This document shows, in pieces, positions 1 to 10,849 of a stretch of 64,000 nt of DNA (its first letter is position 1; every line of letters starts with the position of its first letter). Location: positions 13,186,001 through 13,250,000 of the forward strand of contig NC_135365.1 in NCBI RefSeq assembly GCF_051622035.1. The letters are read 5' to 3'. The position numbers and the translations under genes were made by a program. The notes under the pieces were generated by a model that saw nothing but the letters and a program-made list of their open reading frames with translations, was not told the DNA's origin and made no database searches. Origin of the DNA: Arctopsyche grandis (Eukaryota; Arthropoda; Insecta; Trichoptera; Hydropsychidae).

Positions 1-2669
1 GCGACAAAATTATCCTCCAACACTCCAGCTCCGAATCTCATGATCGTTACGGTAATGCTGACGCCGAGGACGGTTAACATTAGCAAAGTTAAACACTTGA
101 GACGCATATCTATAAAATAACATCACAATTGACGGGTTTAATACTATATTATAACTAAATTCATGCCTTTGTGTGTTATGCTACGTACCAAAGAAAGGCA
201 TGTTGCGTAGATCGGTGTATGCTCTTAATATAAGATAGACGAGATATAAAATATAGAGTCCTCCAAACGTGAAGAAAAATACTTGAAGCGTCTGTAAATC
301 AATTTTGTTTGTATATGTTATGGTTTTATGTAAATAATTTTCAATAAATAAAAAGTTTACATAATAATGTGTAGTATCGACGACATAGTCATATGTTGGG
401 TCACGAAGTTCATTGTATTTTTGCCAGGTTGCTAATATGATTGCCGACAGCCAAATCATCCCGACAATGAAAAGTTTTGGAAAGTAGAATGTCATGAACC
501 ACCTTTCGTTCTAGAATAATATATTATTTTTTGTTAAAAAGTGTTGGTGTTGATTCATATTATACCGATAAACAACTACCTGTCTCAAGCCATGGTACAT
601 GCATAGCCAAAACATCAAAAGCGCGCTAAGAAAGGTCGCCTGTAGAATAGCATCTAAGAATCCTGGCAGCCATGAGCTCACCAAAAAGGTCATTGGAAAA
701 ATTGGATCTATAATTCAGAACGTTTTCCAATACATAAATGCTGAAAATAATGCTTGTTTTATGAGATTTATGATGAAAATACTCACTATCGTACAAAAGA
801 AGAAGCGGTAATAGTACCGATAACCACCTCTGTTCCGTCGACCAGTCGTGAATCATGTATTTCCTTAAAGTATGTGCAAACCAGCACTAAAAAATAGGTT
901 TTATAAGTTTTAAGTGTGTTCCTTTGATAATATTACTGTTATGGTAACCTCAGACTTTTATATATAGTTAATTGGTAATATACTTACAGTTATGAAAAAC
1001 GTGCCTAGTAAGAAAATAAAGCGAAACCATATTTCGATTTGAGTAAAAGCAGGATTGTATGTTTTAAACTGAAAAAAATACAATAATTTAAATCAAAATT
1101 GTGTTAACATTGATTAACCCTTTGCCCGTGGCAATAAATATAGCGAACAAGCCCTGTACGCAGCACCTTTTTCGCGAATTTGGCAATCGAGTTTTCGACC
1201 TTAAATATAGATTTTAATATTTACTCAAGTAACCAGATATGTTAATTAACACATAAAGTATTATTTTAAACAATAAAATACATAATATATCTCGTAGTTT
1301 TGGATTAATTAAAAAACTAATTTTTGACTGGTATATATTCATTTTAAGCAAATTGAATAGATGGCATTCAACTCAGTAATATATTCAACCAATTTTGAAC
1401 CTTAAAACAGTTGAAATAAGCGCATATAAGGCTCAAAATCCCGTGCAAAGTTCAGAAATTCTATGGAAGACAGCCGCGCTACAGACTTGTCGCCCAAAGC
1501 TTCCATAGAAGACGGCCACGGGCAAACGGTTAAGGGAAAAACATTACATTTGTTGCCCCTGCGATAGTCGGCCATTTTGTTTAATAATAAACAGGAAAAA
1601 TACCAAGAACTCTAGTAAAATTTAAATTAATATATTACTATCAGTTAATAAAATAGTAAACAGGAGTCACATTGAATCCTACTTTTAATTTTATACTTTA
1701 AAATCTTTAAAAAAGTGGCCTACTCACATAAAATGTAACTTCATTAATATGATACAGCTGATGAAAATTTTCAAGGCCATAAAATTTAATTCCAAGCACG
1801 TAATGCGTATAGTCAAGAAAGCCTAAGTGTAAAACGGTGAATTCATCACACACATGTTTTTCGCAGCGAAGATGTCTCGTCCTGAAAATCATATATTATT
1901 TAAACTCATCGCAAACAACAACGCTTTATATTCATTTTATATCTAATACGACCTATTTCGAACTTCGTCTGGATGAATTATGGACACTGGCTTATGTTCC
2001 TCGGTTAATCCGTCGATTGAAACGCTCACCTGGAAGCTTTTGTCGAATATCTCTTCTGGAAAAAGATGCTCGTTATAATTCTTACGGATATAAATGACTC
2101 AATCAGGATGTTTCGAACTACCGTCTTTATTGTCGGTGGTGATTTCGGTGATCAGCCACAGTTGTTGATTGTATGTTCCGAGTGCCGGACTTCGCATAAC
2201 ATAAGGACCACCGGGTAGAGTGCTTTGGTTTCCCAATAGCAATGATCCTCTCTGTATTGATGTCAGTGTTATCGGAGGGCCTGTGATTTTAAACAATTTT
2301 AATATATATTTGATAGTTCGACGGTGTGAATTGTTTGCTTTCAATACCTGCTAGTCCAATGAATACACCCAAACCGAAGCAAGCAAAAAATGCAATAAAT
2401 ACCATAACGAATTCGCCTTTATGCATCGAGTATAATCGCATCTGAACAGATCTGAAATTGATATTTGATTTTTGAAAAAGAATTTTCTGGATTTTGTATA
2501 TATGTATCGAAATCAAATACCTTTCGCAGCGATCATGATGATACGCTGGTGCTATATATTTATTGAACTCGCTGAACAAATCGCTGAATTGTGAAAGGGC
2601 ACTCCTTATTTTAAGATTCCATGAATTCGATGGTAAATGGTAAGAGTAACCCAATCCAGAAGTATCCAT
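1..2669 (-). CDS. TMEM181: TMEM181 homologue, multi-pass membrane protein (3' end outside window)
   Basis: Ten coding exons can be assembled on the minus strand with matching phases: 2669-2521, 2451-2348, 2280-2122, 2055-1953, 1881-1728, 1068-988, 886-787, 707-580, 510-189 and 109 to beyond 1. The product matches TMEM181 (GPR178) along its length from memory: RLYSMHKGEFVM before the first membrane helix, TYNQQLWL in the luminal domain, FKTYNPAF, then the helix cluster with SVLLPLLLLYD, WLPGFLDA, TFYFPKLFIVG and FGAGVLEDNFVA. Several introns are only about 65-80 nt. One donor (after position 1953) is the atypical GTCGTA. The chosen ATG (2669) is preceded by CTACAG, so a noncoding leader exon may lie upstream. 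The C-terminal tail is cut off by the window edge. Function is poorly defined in the family; I infer only a multi-pass membrane protein. Confidence 0.9.
1118..1529. mobile_element. piggyBac-type MITE in a TMEM181 intron
   Basis: The 412-bp insert starts CCCTTTGCCCGTGGC and ends GCCACGGGCAAACGG. It is flanked on both sides by TTAA (1114-1117 and 1530-1533), the signature of piggyBac insertion. It has no coding capacity and lies wholly in the intron between exons 1728-1881 and 988-1068. Part of its interior (about 1385-1470) recurs at 14725-14877. Confidence 0.8.
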
Positions 2670-2689
2670 TGTTTTAATCTGTAGACATC

Positions 2690-3350
2690 ATTTGGAATAT
2701 TACAATCAGATATTTTAAAACATTGGGTTTATTCGATATGCGTATTTGTGTATTACCTATATACGTCGTTTCTGAACAATATTTTACCATTAGTTTTATG
2801 TATATTTATGAATAATTGGATATGATTACCTGTTTTTATTTCAAGGATAAAAATGCTCTAGGCATTATTTAAAATAGATAACGTAAGGCAAAACGGATCG
2901 CATTATGTTCAGTTATCAAATAACTCGCCGACATTTGTTATCGATCGGTTTACAAAAGGGGTGGTGTGATGGTCTTTTGAGCGCACGCCCATAAACAAGA
3001 TGCGGGGAATAATAAAATATCCATTCGATGTTTATTCTCGATGTTTAACAGCTCAAATTTAATTGTATAAATAGCGTATATCAATATGTATAGTTAGTAT
3101 TCAATTGTTCAACAAATAAAATTTAATTTTTGTAGATGGGGAAATAAAATCTTAAATAATTAGTAAATTATTAGAATTCAATTAGATTTTATATTGAAGG
3201 TTAAAAATAATTAAATATTATCATCGATTTTTAATGAATAAAGGTATTATTTTAAATACACAAGATGGACCTTGGTCAAAAAATTAGTCATGTCGAAATT
3301 AAGGGGCTAACCCTCCTGTAACGATATGGGGATATAATACCTGTATACAG
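2690..3350. other. Intergenic stretch upstream of TMEM181
   Basis: AT-rich and non-coding. The only candidate site is TATCGATC at 2939-2946, one base off the insect DRE (TATCGATA), about 270 bp before the TMEM181 ATG; it may belong to that gene's promoter. I see nothing else. Confidence 0.4.
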
Positions 3351-3352
3351 TG

Positions 3353-3535
3353 GGTTCGGTGATTACTAGTCAAATGTGAACCAGTCACAGGACAACCGGT
3401 CGCTCTAGATCGGTCACACGTGATCACCCGTCACACTAAAACTGGTCACACCCTAAAACTGGTCACACCCTAAAACTGGTCACACCCAAAAACTGGTCAC
3501 ACCCTAAAATCGGTCACGAGAAAACTGATTGAAGC
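3353..3535 (+). repeat. GGTCAC-type foldback arm, solo copy
   Basis: Begins GGTTCGGTGATTACTAG and contains the 'CAAATGTGAACC', 'CACAGGACAAC' and 'CTCTAGATCGGTCAC' blocks. It then runs into an array of about 15-bp direct units AAAACTGGTCACACCCT. The same arm occurs at 4236-4515, 5325-5495 (inverted), 10675-10847 and 33775-33920 (inverted). No partner arm is adjacent. Confidence 0.75.
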
Positions 3536-3956
3536 TAAGAAGCTAAGTTCTTGAAAAGAAGCTAAGTTCACACATTTTTTGTGGATTGCGTCTCCGTCTG
3601 ACTGAATCAGTTACCTTCTTACTTTTACGTACATATGTACACTGATTTATCAGGAATTATGTACAAAACAATTAACAAAAGCCAATTATGGCTCATATTT
3701 GATTATACATATATATTGCTGCACCAGACGGATTTCACGGTAGCTCTATAAATACAGAAAGCTGTATGTATACAGAAATTGTAATGAGGCGTGTAGCCAC
3801 TGATGGACCGTCATACAATGAATATGTCGAATTAGCGTTTTTCAATATGAACAATTTGGTGTCACCTGTTGCAAACCGCACCCCCCGCATGAGCTTAGCG
3901 ACGCTACTGGCTGTCTAAAATCGTTTCTACTGTGCATGTTTTATATGTCGAAAAGG

Positions 3957-4078
3957 GCGGTCTCCCTCACGGGACCGAAAGTGAAACGACCGAAAACGCA
4001 AATATCGGAAGGCAAAGATCGAAAATCGAAAGATCTTAAGTCGAAAGATCAAAAAAAAGGGTGCATGGTAAACGGTAC
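3957..4078 (+). repeat. GAAAGATC-type foldback arm
   Basis: Starts near TCTCCCTCACGGGACCG and proceeds through repeated 'ATCGAAA' and 'GAAAGATC' units to GGGTGCATGGTAAACGG. Near-identical arms lie at 29011-29134, 46195-46317 and, inverted, about 46485-46600. Here it leads straight into the palindrome at 4075-4230. Confidence 0.75.
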
Positions 4079-4230
4079 ATACTCACTTAATTTGCGCGAG
4101 CAGGATACAACAGGAACAAGAGGAAGAGGTTTTTCCTCCCGTATTAATGTGCGCGCGCAGAATACGGGAGGAAAAGCCTGTTCCTCTTGTTCCTGTTGTA
4201 TCCTGCTCGCGCAAATTAAGTGAGTATGTA
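4075..4230. repeat. 155-bp hairpin module (GAGCAGGATACAACAGG)
   Basis: Two roughly 70-bp inverted arms, from TACATACTCACTTAATTTGC inward, flank a short loop containing TGCGCGCGCAG. The same hairpin lies in the middle of the element at 46195-46600, so it is a repeated module. Any open frame across it is a by-product of the palindrome. Confidence 0.8.
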
Positions 4231-4235
4231 CGACG

Positions 4236-5495
4236 GGTTCGGTGATTACTAGTCAAATGTGAACCTGTCACAGGACAACTGGTCGCTCTAGATCGGTCAC
4301 TCGTGATCATCCGTCACGCTAAAACTGGTCACGAGAAAACTAGTCACACTCTAAAACTGGTCACGAGAAAACTAGTCACACGCTAACACTGGTCACGAGA
4401 AAACTGGTCACACGCTAAAACTGGTCACGAGAAAATTGGTCACCCACTAAAACTGGTCACACGCTGAAACTGGTCACGAGAAAACTGGTCACACCCAAAA
4501 ATTTAAAATTTTTTACACAAACAAAAATATTCTCAAATACTTTTTATTTACGAAATTTTTATTATTATCGACTAGACATATGTTCGAGCCAAAGGTCCTC
4601 GTGGCCGTGGCCGTTGTTTGTGGTCTTCACGAGGAGTTCGCGGGCATCTGTCAGCCCATCTGACGTTCGCATCGCTCGCATCCGAGAAGGTTGGCAATCG
4701 CTTTAGCGTTCATTTCACTTTAACAGTTCGAATGTCAAATCAAAATTTAATCTTAATTCACCGCGGGGAGGTCTATGAAAACACTGATTTTGTTAGTAAG
4801 AGGATCCTTTATTTATGTTCACTTGTTACAATAGTAATTATATGTAAAAAAAGAAGGTCGTTTTGTTTTCTCAGCTTCGGAGCCAATGGGACGTTGCCAG
4901 AGATTCATTCTGCATGTTTGTACAAGAACGATGATTATGCCATCGGCTTCATCTTTAATATGGACGGTATCTAAAAGTGAATTCGTCATTTTATAATGAA
5001 CTTGTTACATCTCATCTACATAAATAAATCTTCGGTAACATTATTTGTTTATCTTTGTTACATTGTAAAACATTTTCTATATGTCATCTATATATTATAA
5101 TATATGTTCAATTGTAAATAGGCTTTTGAGCTCTTTCTCCTAATATGCTGTGCATTAACATTAGAATAACATAATACTATGATTACTAACCAAATAAAAT
5201 AAAATTGTAAAATAGAAAATGATCAGTAGATCAGTAGCTATTAAAATATGTAGATATAAGATGTATTGTGAACATAATAATAAAAATTTCGCAAATAAAA
5301 AGTATTTGAGAATATTTTTGTTTGTGTGACCAATTTTAAATTTTTGGGTGTGACCAGTTTTCTCGTGACCAGTTTTAGCGTGTGATCAGTTTTCTCGTGA
5401 CCAGTTTTAGCGTGACGGATGATCACGAGTGATCGATTTAGAGCGACCAGTTGTCCTGTGACAGGTTCACAGTTGACTAGTAGTCCGTTTACCAT
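4236..5495. mobile_element. 1.26-kb foldback element with long GGTCAC inverted arms
   Basis: The left arm (4236 to about 4590) and the inverted right arm (about 5265-5495) share the GGTCAC repeat array. Beyond it they share about 80 bp of unique sequence including AATATTCTCAAATACTTTTT. The outer ends differ: GGTTCGGTGATTACTAG on the left against GGTAAACGGACTACTAG when the right end is read inward. The centre (4590-5260) is unique in this window and has a 118-codon open frame at 4618-4974 that I do not recognise. No clear target duplication is visible, perhaps because it sits within other repeats. Confidence 0.7.
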
Positions 5496-5800
5496 TTAAC
5501 ATACCTAATTTATTGATCAAACATAAAGATCTAAGACACACTATCTGTCTTCAAAATTATATAGCAAGTTATAAAAAAAAGCGCAATATAAAGTAAAAAA
5601 GTCTGAAAAGCGTTGAGAAAATGAAATATGGAAATGATTGCACAAAATGGAGGATGTGGAAAAAATGGTTTTTATATGACAGTAAATGTTGAAAAATTTG
5701 CGGTTGGTTATTTGAAAACTTATTTTTCAACGTATTTCTTTCAGAAAGACCAATAAATGCATAGATTGATTAATGAATGAATTGGTACTATCATGGCGCA

Positions 5801-5808
5801 TATCGATA
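5801..5808. promoter_or_regulatory. DRE-like site in the TTI2 promoter
   Basis: A perfect TATCGATA palindrome lies 65 bp upstream of the TTI2 ATG. This is the DNA replication-related element bound by DREF in insects, typical of housekeeping core promoters. I infer it drives TTI2; no TATA box is evident. Confidence 0.5.
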
Positions 5809-5872
5809 GTGTTGAGAGCAACAGCGCGCGCTATTTGACAGCAGAGTGTGAAGTGTAGTGTCAGGTGGAGAG

Positions 5873-7424
5873 ATGGAGTCGACCAGTTGGTTCAGCTTGG
5901 CGGCGCTCGTAGACGATTGTACGTTGCCACCGCTTCCCAAGCCGTGGGACGAATATCGCAGTACGCAGGAGTACGTGGCGCAGCTGCAGCGCGGAGTGAA
6001 GACGGCCGATCGGATCCCGCTGGTGGTGAAAGCCGTGAAGCAATTCGACGATCGCCTCGGCGGAGGCCGCGTCAACGCCGAGTTCGCGGCCTCCGTCTTG
6101 CTGCTGCTCTACGAGATGCGTTCCGACACTCCGTGGGTCTCACTCAAAGGTTTCTCCGAATACTCGGCAGCCATACGCAAAGTTTTCAGAGACTCCTTCG
6201 GCCTCGACTTATTCAAAAAATTACCAAACAACCAGACGTTTAAAACGCTCGCCAAAGATATATTCATCTCTTGCATGGAAAAGTTGCACAGGAAGCTCAC
6301 TAAAGACGCATGGAAGCGACACCCCGTCGCTTTGTATTGTTATCGCACAATACTCTACACGTGGACGAAGGTATTCAATACTCTAAATCGTATTATTATG
6401 TTATCATACCAAGTTAGTATTATGATTTTGAATTTCAGACGTACAAAATTAAATGCCCACTTCCGTTAATATTTCCTGGTATATTTATTCAAATCGACGA
6501 TTACGAAGATAATAATAAAGTGGAAGGCATGAGATGCTGTCAAGCCGTACTTAGAAATGTGGTACGGAAAATTATTCTTTAAGTATAATTAAAATGTACA
6601 CTATTTAATGCTGATTTTAATTTTAGGAAAACAATGATTGTGATGCGACGGGATACGCTGTAGTCATATATGAGTCTCTTTTTAAATACATTGTTTATAA
6701 TGAAATACCGATACTTTGTGAAGCAATGGAGTGCTTGATGCTATTATTACCAGTTCTTGTGACCAGAAAAGCTCTCACTCAAGTCAGCATGTTATTTCAA
6801 ATTGTTCATACAGCGTTTTTAACATTTACTTAAAAATTAATTCTCTATGTTATTTCAGTGGTCAAAAATAGACGATGTAGTTGAAGCCGTATTAAATAAT
6901 TTATATTTTACCGACAATGATAGGAAGAAAATTTATTGGAAATACATGATGGAAATAATGGAACTCGATGGAAATGTTGCTATTCGGTGGAAAAAGAAAA
7001 TTTTGAAATTAATCACGGAATCGTTGGAATTTTGTATTAGCAACTCACTTGAAGATAAAAATAGGCCGCTTTATTTAAATGTACGTATTTGAAGCCTCGT
7101 TGCTCGAGTTCTAAAATTCATTTAAATTAAATTTTCATGTTTTATTTACATATATTTCAGTGTCTTGAATGCTGGCTGAAAAATGGATGGTGCGTTTGGA
7201 AGTACTCGACTGATAAACATTTGATTTTGCTACTATTTAAAATTCTCTATATAAGTAAAGGTGTGTCATTAAATTTGGAAACGTATTGTTTATTGATCAT
7301 GCTTAAATTGTGTTCAAGAGATCAAAGGAAGGAATTGTTGACTGAAGAAAATGTACAAATTTCACATTTTGGAAAAGAATTTAAACATGCGTGGATTCAT
7401 TTAAAAAAAAACTTTAAATATTAA
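5873..7424 (+). CDS. TTI2: TELO2-interacting protein 2 homologue
   Basis: Five exons: 5873-6370, 6439-6561, 6627-6782, 6859-7080 and 7161-7424, all phase 0, giving 420 residues. The hallmark TTI2 segment FPGIFIQIDDYEDNNKVEG followed by MRCCQAVLRNV lies at the exon 2 boundary (residues about 175-207) and aligns with the vertebrate 'DDHQTSNKVLGIRCLQ' region. The rest is alpha-helical HEAT-like sequence. TTI2 joins TELO2 and TTI1 in the TTT complex, which stabilises PIKK kinases (mTOR, ATM, ATR, SMG1) with HSP90. The frame is also open from an upstream GTG at 5858, but the first ATG is at 5873 (GGAGAGATGG). Exon 1 is clearly GC-richer than the later exons. The last exon ends 105 bp from the stop of the convergent kinase gene. 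The human protein is about 508 aa, so this one is shorter. Confidence 0.85.
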
Positions 7425-7445
7425 CATTTTTTTATTGATATAAAC

Positions 7446-7470
7446 TATATATATATATATATATATATAT
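7446..7470. repeat. Short (TA)n in the TTI2 3' UTR
   Basis: An uninterrupted TA run just after the TTI2 stop, followed by an AATAAA-containing stretch near 7508 that could serve as its poly(A) signal. Confidence 0.6.
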
Positions 7471-7529
7471 AAATGTATTGAAAACATCTTATTTGAAAAA
7501 TAAGTACAAATAAAATACAATTTGAAAAA

Positions 7530-10399
7530 TCATAGTATTTTTTGAATTTTTAAAACTACTTCATTGATGAAAGGCCGTTTACGTTTATATTCCAAACATT
7601 CATTAGCTATATCATATAACTTTTCCGCCGAATTCCATTCACCAGCTCTAGCATCTAAAAGAGTGGAAATGCCCATGTTCGGACACTTTTCTTGCACGTA
7701 CGTGAGTATGTCATTTCCATCGCGGTTTTTGTCATCCGGAGGTAAACCGGTTAAAATCTCCAATAGAACGATACCATAACTGTACACGTCGATCTTCACT
7801 GAAATATCACCTCTGACTGCTTCAGGTGCCATATACGCCGTTGTTCCCACAATATTTGTAGTCGAATTGCTATCTGTCAGTATTCGTATTAAGCCAAAAT
7901 CGCACAACTGAAACCAATTGCATCATATAAAATATCTAATAGTGTATTGAAACCTGCACATAGATATAGAATACATAGATACGCCCTGACGCTCTAAGCC
8001 GATCACCCTGTTGGTGCATGCACACACAAAAGAAAGTACAGATCATGCACACTCTCTCTCAGTAGCTAGTTAGCTTCTAAGTCGGAAGGTCGATTGACAT
8101 TTTTCGAAAATGCCAACGTATTCAGTGAAATTGTGTTACAATTACTCAAGAAAACATAAAAAGGCGGATGGCATCACATATCATAAGTAAGAATTAATAT
8201 ATAATGTCTTCAATTATAGTAGTATTTTAACATACATATAATGAAATATCGGCGCGATGTATGTAGTGTTATATGCAGTGATGGAACAGCAGTCGACAAC
8301 CTCTGCCACAGATGTCTAAATGCACGCGTATATCTTGTTGGCACTGAAGGAAATTCAGAAATCGACATTAAGTTTAAAACTACAAACAATGAACTAAATA
8401 TTAAAGTGTCAGCTTTAAAATTGATCCTTGTGGGAGTTACTAATGTTTAAATATTGTAGCAGTTAATGATGGTTTTATTATACTAACATACATTTGTAGT
8501 TTAATAGTGCGTATAGCTAAATATTTTTTTCTTAATATGGCTTTATTAGTTTGGATTACTGTCACGCGGAGTGTCCAATAAAATAAAACTTCAGTGCATG
8601 TACATATGTACATAAACTGGTTACTGACCACTGCGTGTTTTGCGTTCCTTCCTTTTTTTTCACCACTTCTCCGCTAGTTAAACCCCCCGCACCCCTCAGA
8701 TAGTGGCGACAAGATCTCTAACGAAATTTGTATGTAAAGGCATATCTAGGTTATTCTACATCTATGAACCTGCATTAATAATATAATTACCTTTGGAATG
8801 TATGTTTTTGTCAATAAAATGTTAGCACTTTTGATATCTCTATGAATTAGAGAATCACTATGGCCATAGTGCAAATATTCAATACCTTTTGCAATTCCGA
8901 GTGCAACGCTCATTCTCGTTTGTGATTTGAAATCGGCTGATTGAGCCAAGTTGTCTTTTAGATTACCGCCCTCTATGAATTCATATACTAGACAATGATT
9001 TGGAGTATCACAAGAGTAGCCAAGTAACAGTAGAATATTCTCATGTTTATATTTTGATAGTATCTCAACTTCTGTTTTGAACTGTCGTATTACTAAATCA
9101 TCGAGGCCGTCTTTGGACAGTTGGATGCTTTTTAATTTCTTCACTGCCACGGGATATTCGTGTAAACCGTTTGCCAAATATACAATTCCGAATCCACCGG
9201 AACCGATTTCGCACGGAAGCATCGGTTTAGATTCACTGCGAATTTCTTTGTCGAAGTAATTTGTGACTTGTTCTAAAGTTTCGTATTTGTAATGGGGTAG
9301 TTTGGTGTTGAAAGAAAATTCTGACGTCGTTGTAAAATGCCGTGTTTCGGCACTATTTTGAAGTGCGCTTAAAATTGGCATGTTTATCGATACATTATTG
9401 TCTTCCATCGAGTATTCTGATTCTGTAAAAATCTGACTTTTTGCACTGTTTTGTAATGCGTTTAAATTTGGTAAATCAAAGGTATCTTGCGATGCAGCTC
9501 CTAGTAAAATACTAATATTAGGAATGTCACAAGTTTGAGTCTCTTTAGAACCATCTTCAGACGCTTTAGATTCAATTATGTTTGAGTGCATTGTGTCATT
9601 TTGTGTTAATGATTCAGACGCAATTTGGTTATTATTTAATAACATACTCAATGCTGGTATGTGTGCACTATGACTGATCGTTGATGCACTATTTTGATGA
9701 GCTACTGAAAATTTAATCATATCGCTTTCGGTGTATTTATTTTCGTTAATGTTATGGTTTAAGTTTTCATTGAATGTTTGATTGTTCGGGATCGAGTTGG
9801 GGTACGACATGTTATCGAGCATGCTTTCTATCTTTTTGTTGTCTATACTTCTTTCAGCCAAGATTTTATGTAAGTCTGTTGGTATTACAGAAGGTGGACC
9901 GGTTAGAGGTCGCGGTGCTGCAGTTCCTGAAATATTTTATCGTTGATAATCATTGAAGTATTTAAATTTTTTTTCATAGTTAAAGTAATACAAACCATCC
10001 AGTAAATTGATAGAAATAATATCAGCCGCTCTGTAAAGTTGCGCTTGCTTCAATAATTTGAATAAATGAATGAGAGTTGGTCTGTTTTTGCCGGACGTTC
10101 CCCATTCGTCGAAAAGTATTTCGGCGCAATAGCGATTTTGTTTACTACCTTCGGTTTCGATCAAACTGAAAATCGACAATTAACGAATGCAAAAAGGAAT
10201 AAAAAAATCGTATGAACAAAATTTGTTATACTAACGATATGTGCTCTGAAGTGTATTTTGGTATGAAGTTGGTGTCATTATCAGGCTTAACGTCTAGGTC
10301 GACGGGAATGTAAGCCATCAATAATTTCCATGCCTGAGCTTCCTCAAGGACGCGGGCGACTTCTTGCATTTTATCAAAAGGAGCATGTCGCAGTTCCAT
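7530..10399 (-). CDS. tub: Tube-like kinase (IRAK4 homologue): death domain, octapeptide repeats, kinase
   Basis: Four exons: 10399-10236, 10165-9996, 9926-8791 and 7907-7530; phases agree and give 615 residues. Residues 1-110 form a death domain of the Tube/IRAK4 type (ELRHAPFDKMQEVARVL, then LFDEWGTSGKNRPTLIHLF). A Ser/Asn-rich linker (about 111-340) carries four octapeptide-like repeats. The kinase domain (about 345-610) has GSGGFGIVY, the VAVKK lysine (about 373), an IRAK-type tyrosine gatekeeper in LVYEF, HRDIKSANILL (Asp about 474), DFG (492-494) and MAPEAV, so it looks catalytically competent. In Toll signalling, Tube/IRAK4 bridges MyD88 and Pelle/IRAK1 on the cytoplasmic side of the receptor. 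The start at 10399 is the first in-frame ATG (CTCAAATGG). The 883-bp last intron carries a THAP relic on the opposite strand. Confidence 0.9.
8110..8186 (+). pseudogene. THAP-domain first-exon relic inside the kinase intron
   Basis: A 25-codon frame, MPTYSVKLCYNYSRK then KADGITYHK, ends at GTAAGAA, a good donor. This is the usual shape of a THAP zinc-finger first exon, M-P-x-x-C-x-V-x-x-C to 'I-T-F-H'. The first zinc cysteine is replaced by Tyr, and I find no clear continuation of the domain downstream. It lies antisense in the last intron of the Tube-like kinase. THAP domains occur in P-type transposases and in host proteins; a decayed transposon copy is the simplest reading. Confidence 0.45.
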
Positions 10400-10674
10400 T
10401 TGAGATTTTTTTTAGAAATTGTTTAAGAATTTTATTAATAAATTATTTTTAAATACAAAACTTGTTCAAAACAAAAGGCTTTTTGTCAAAAAGTTAAAAC
10501 ATGCATAAGATATGTGAATTAACACAATTAGCAACAATTAGCAATCACACGTCAGAGAAACTCAAATACACAGAACTGTCAAATAACTTTTATGGTCAAA
10601 ACTTAAAAAAAATCGGCCATTCTGTTTATTTATTTTGGATAACTAATGTGATGGGCAGGAGCGTATATAAAATG

Positions 10675-10847
10675 GTTCGGTGATTACTAGTCAAATGTGA
10701 ACCGGTCACAGGACAACCCGTCACACTAAAACTGGTCACGAGAAAACTGGTCACACCGAAAACTGGTCACACAACTGGCCAAAAATTAAAAATTGGGCGA
10801 CCGGTTATCCTGTGACTTCACATATGACTAGTAGTCCGTTTACCATT
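10675..10847. mobile_element. Complete short GGTCAC MITE
   Basis: About 170 bp with ends GGTTCGGTGATTACTAGTC and, inverted, GGTAAACGGACTACTAGTC; the second block CACAGGAYAAC is also present in both arms. Three AAACTGGTCAC units sit in the middle. It shows the family in its smallest complete form. No convincing target duplication is visible. Confidence 0.65.
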
Positions 10848-10849
10848 GT

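Noticed and set aside
1837-2097. 86-codon plus-strand open frame
   Set aside because: It lies over two TMEM181 exons on the other strand; the minus-strand exons have family similarity and splice sites.
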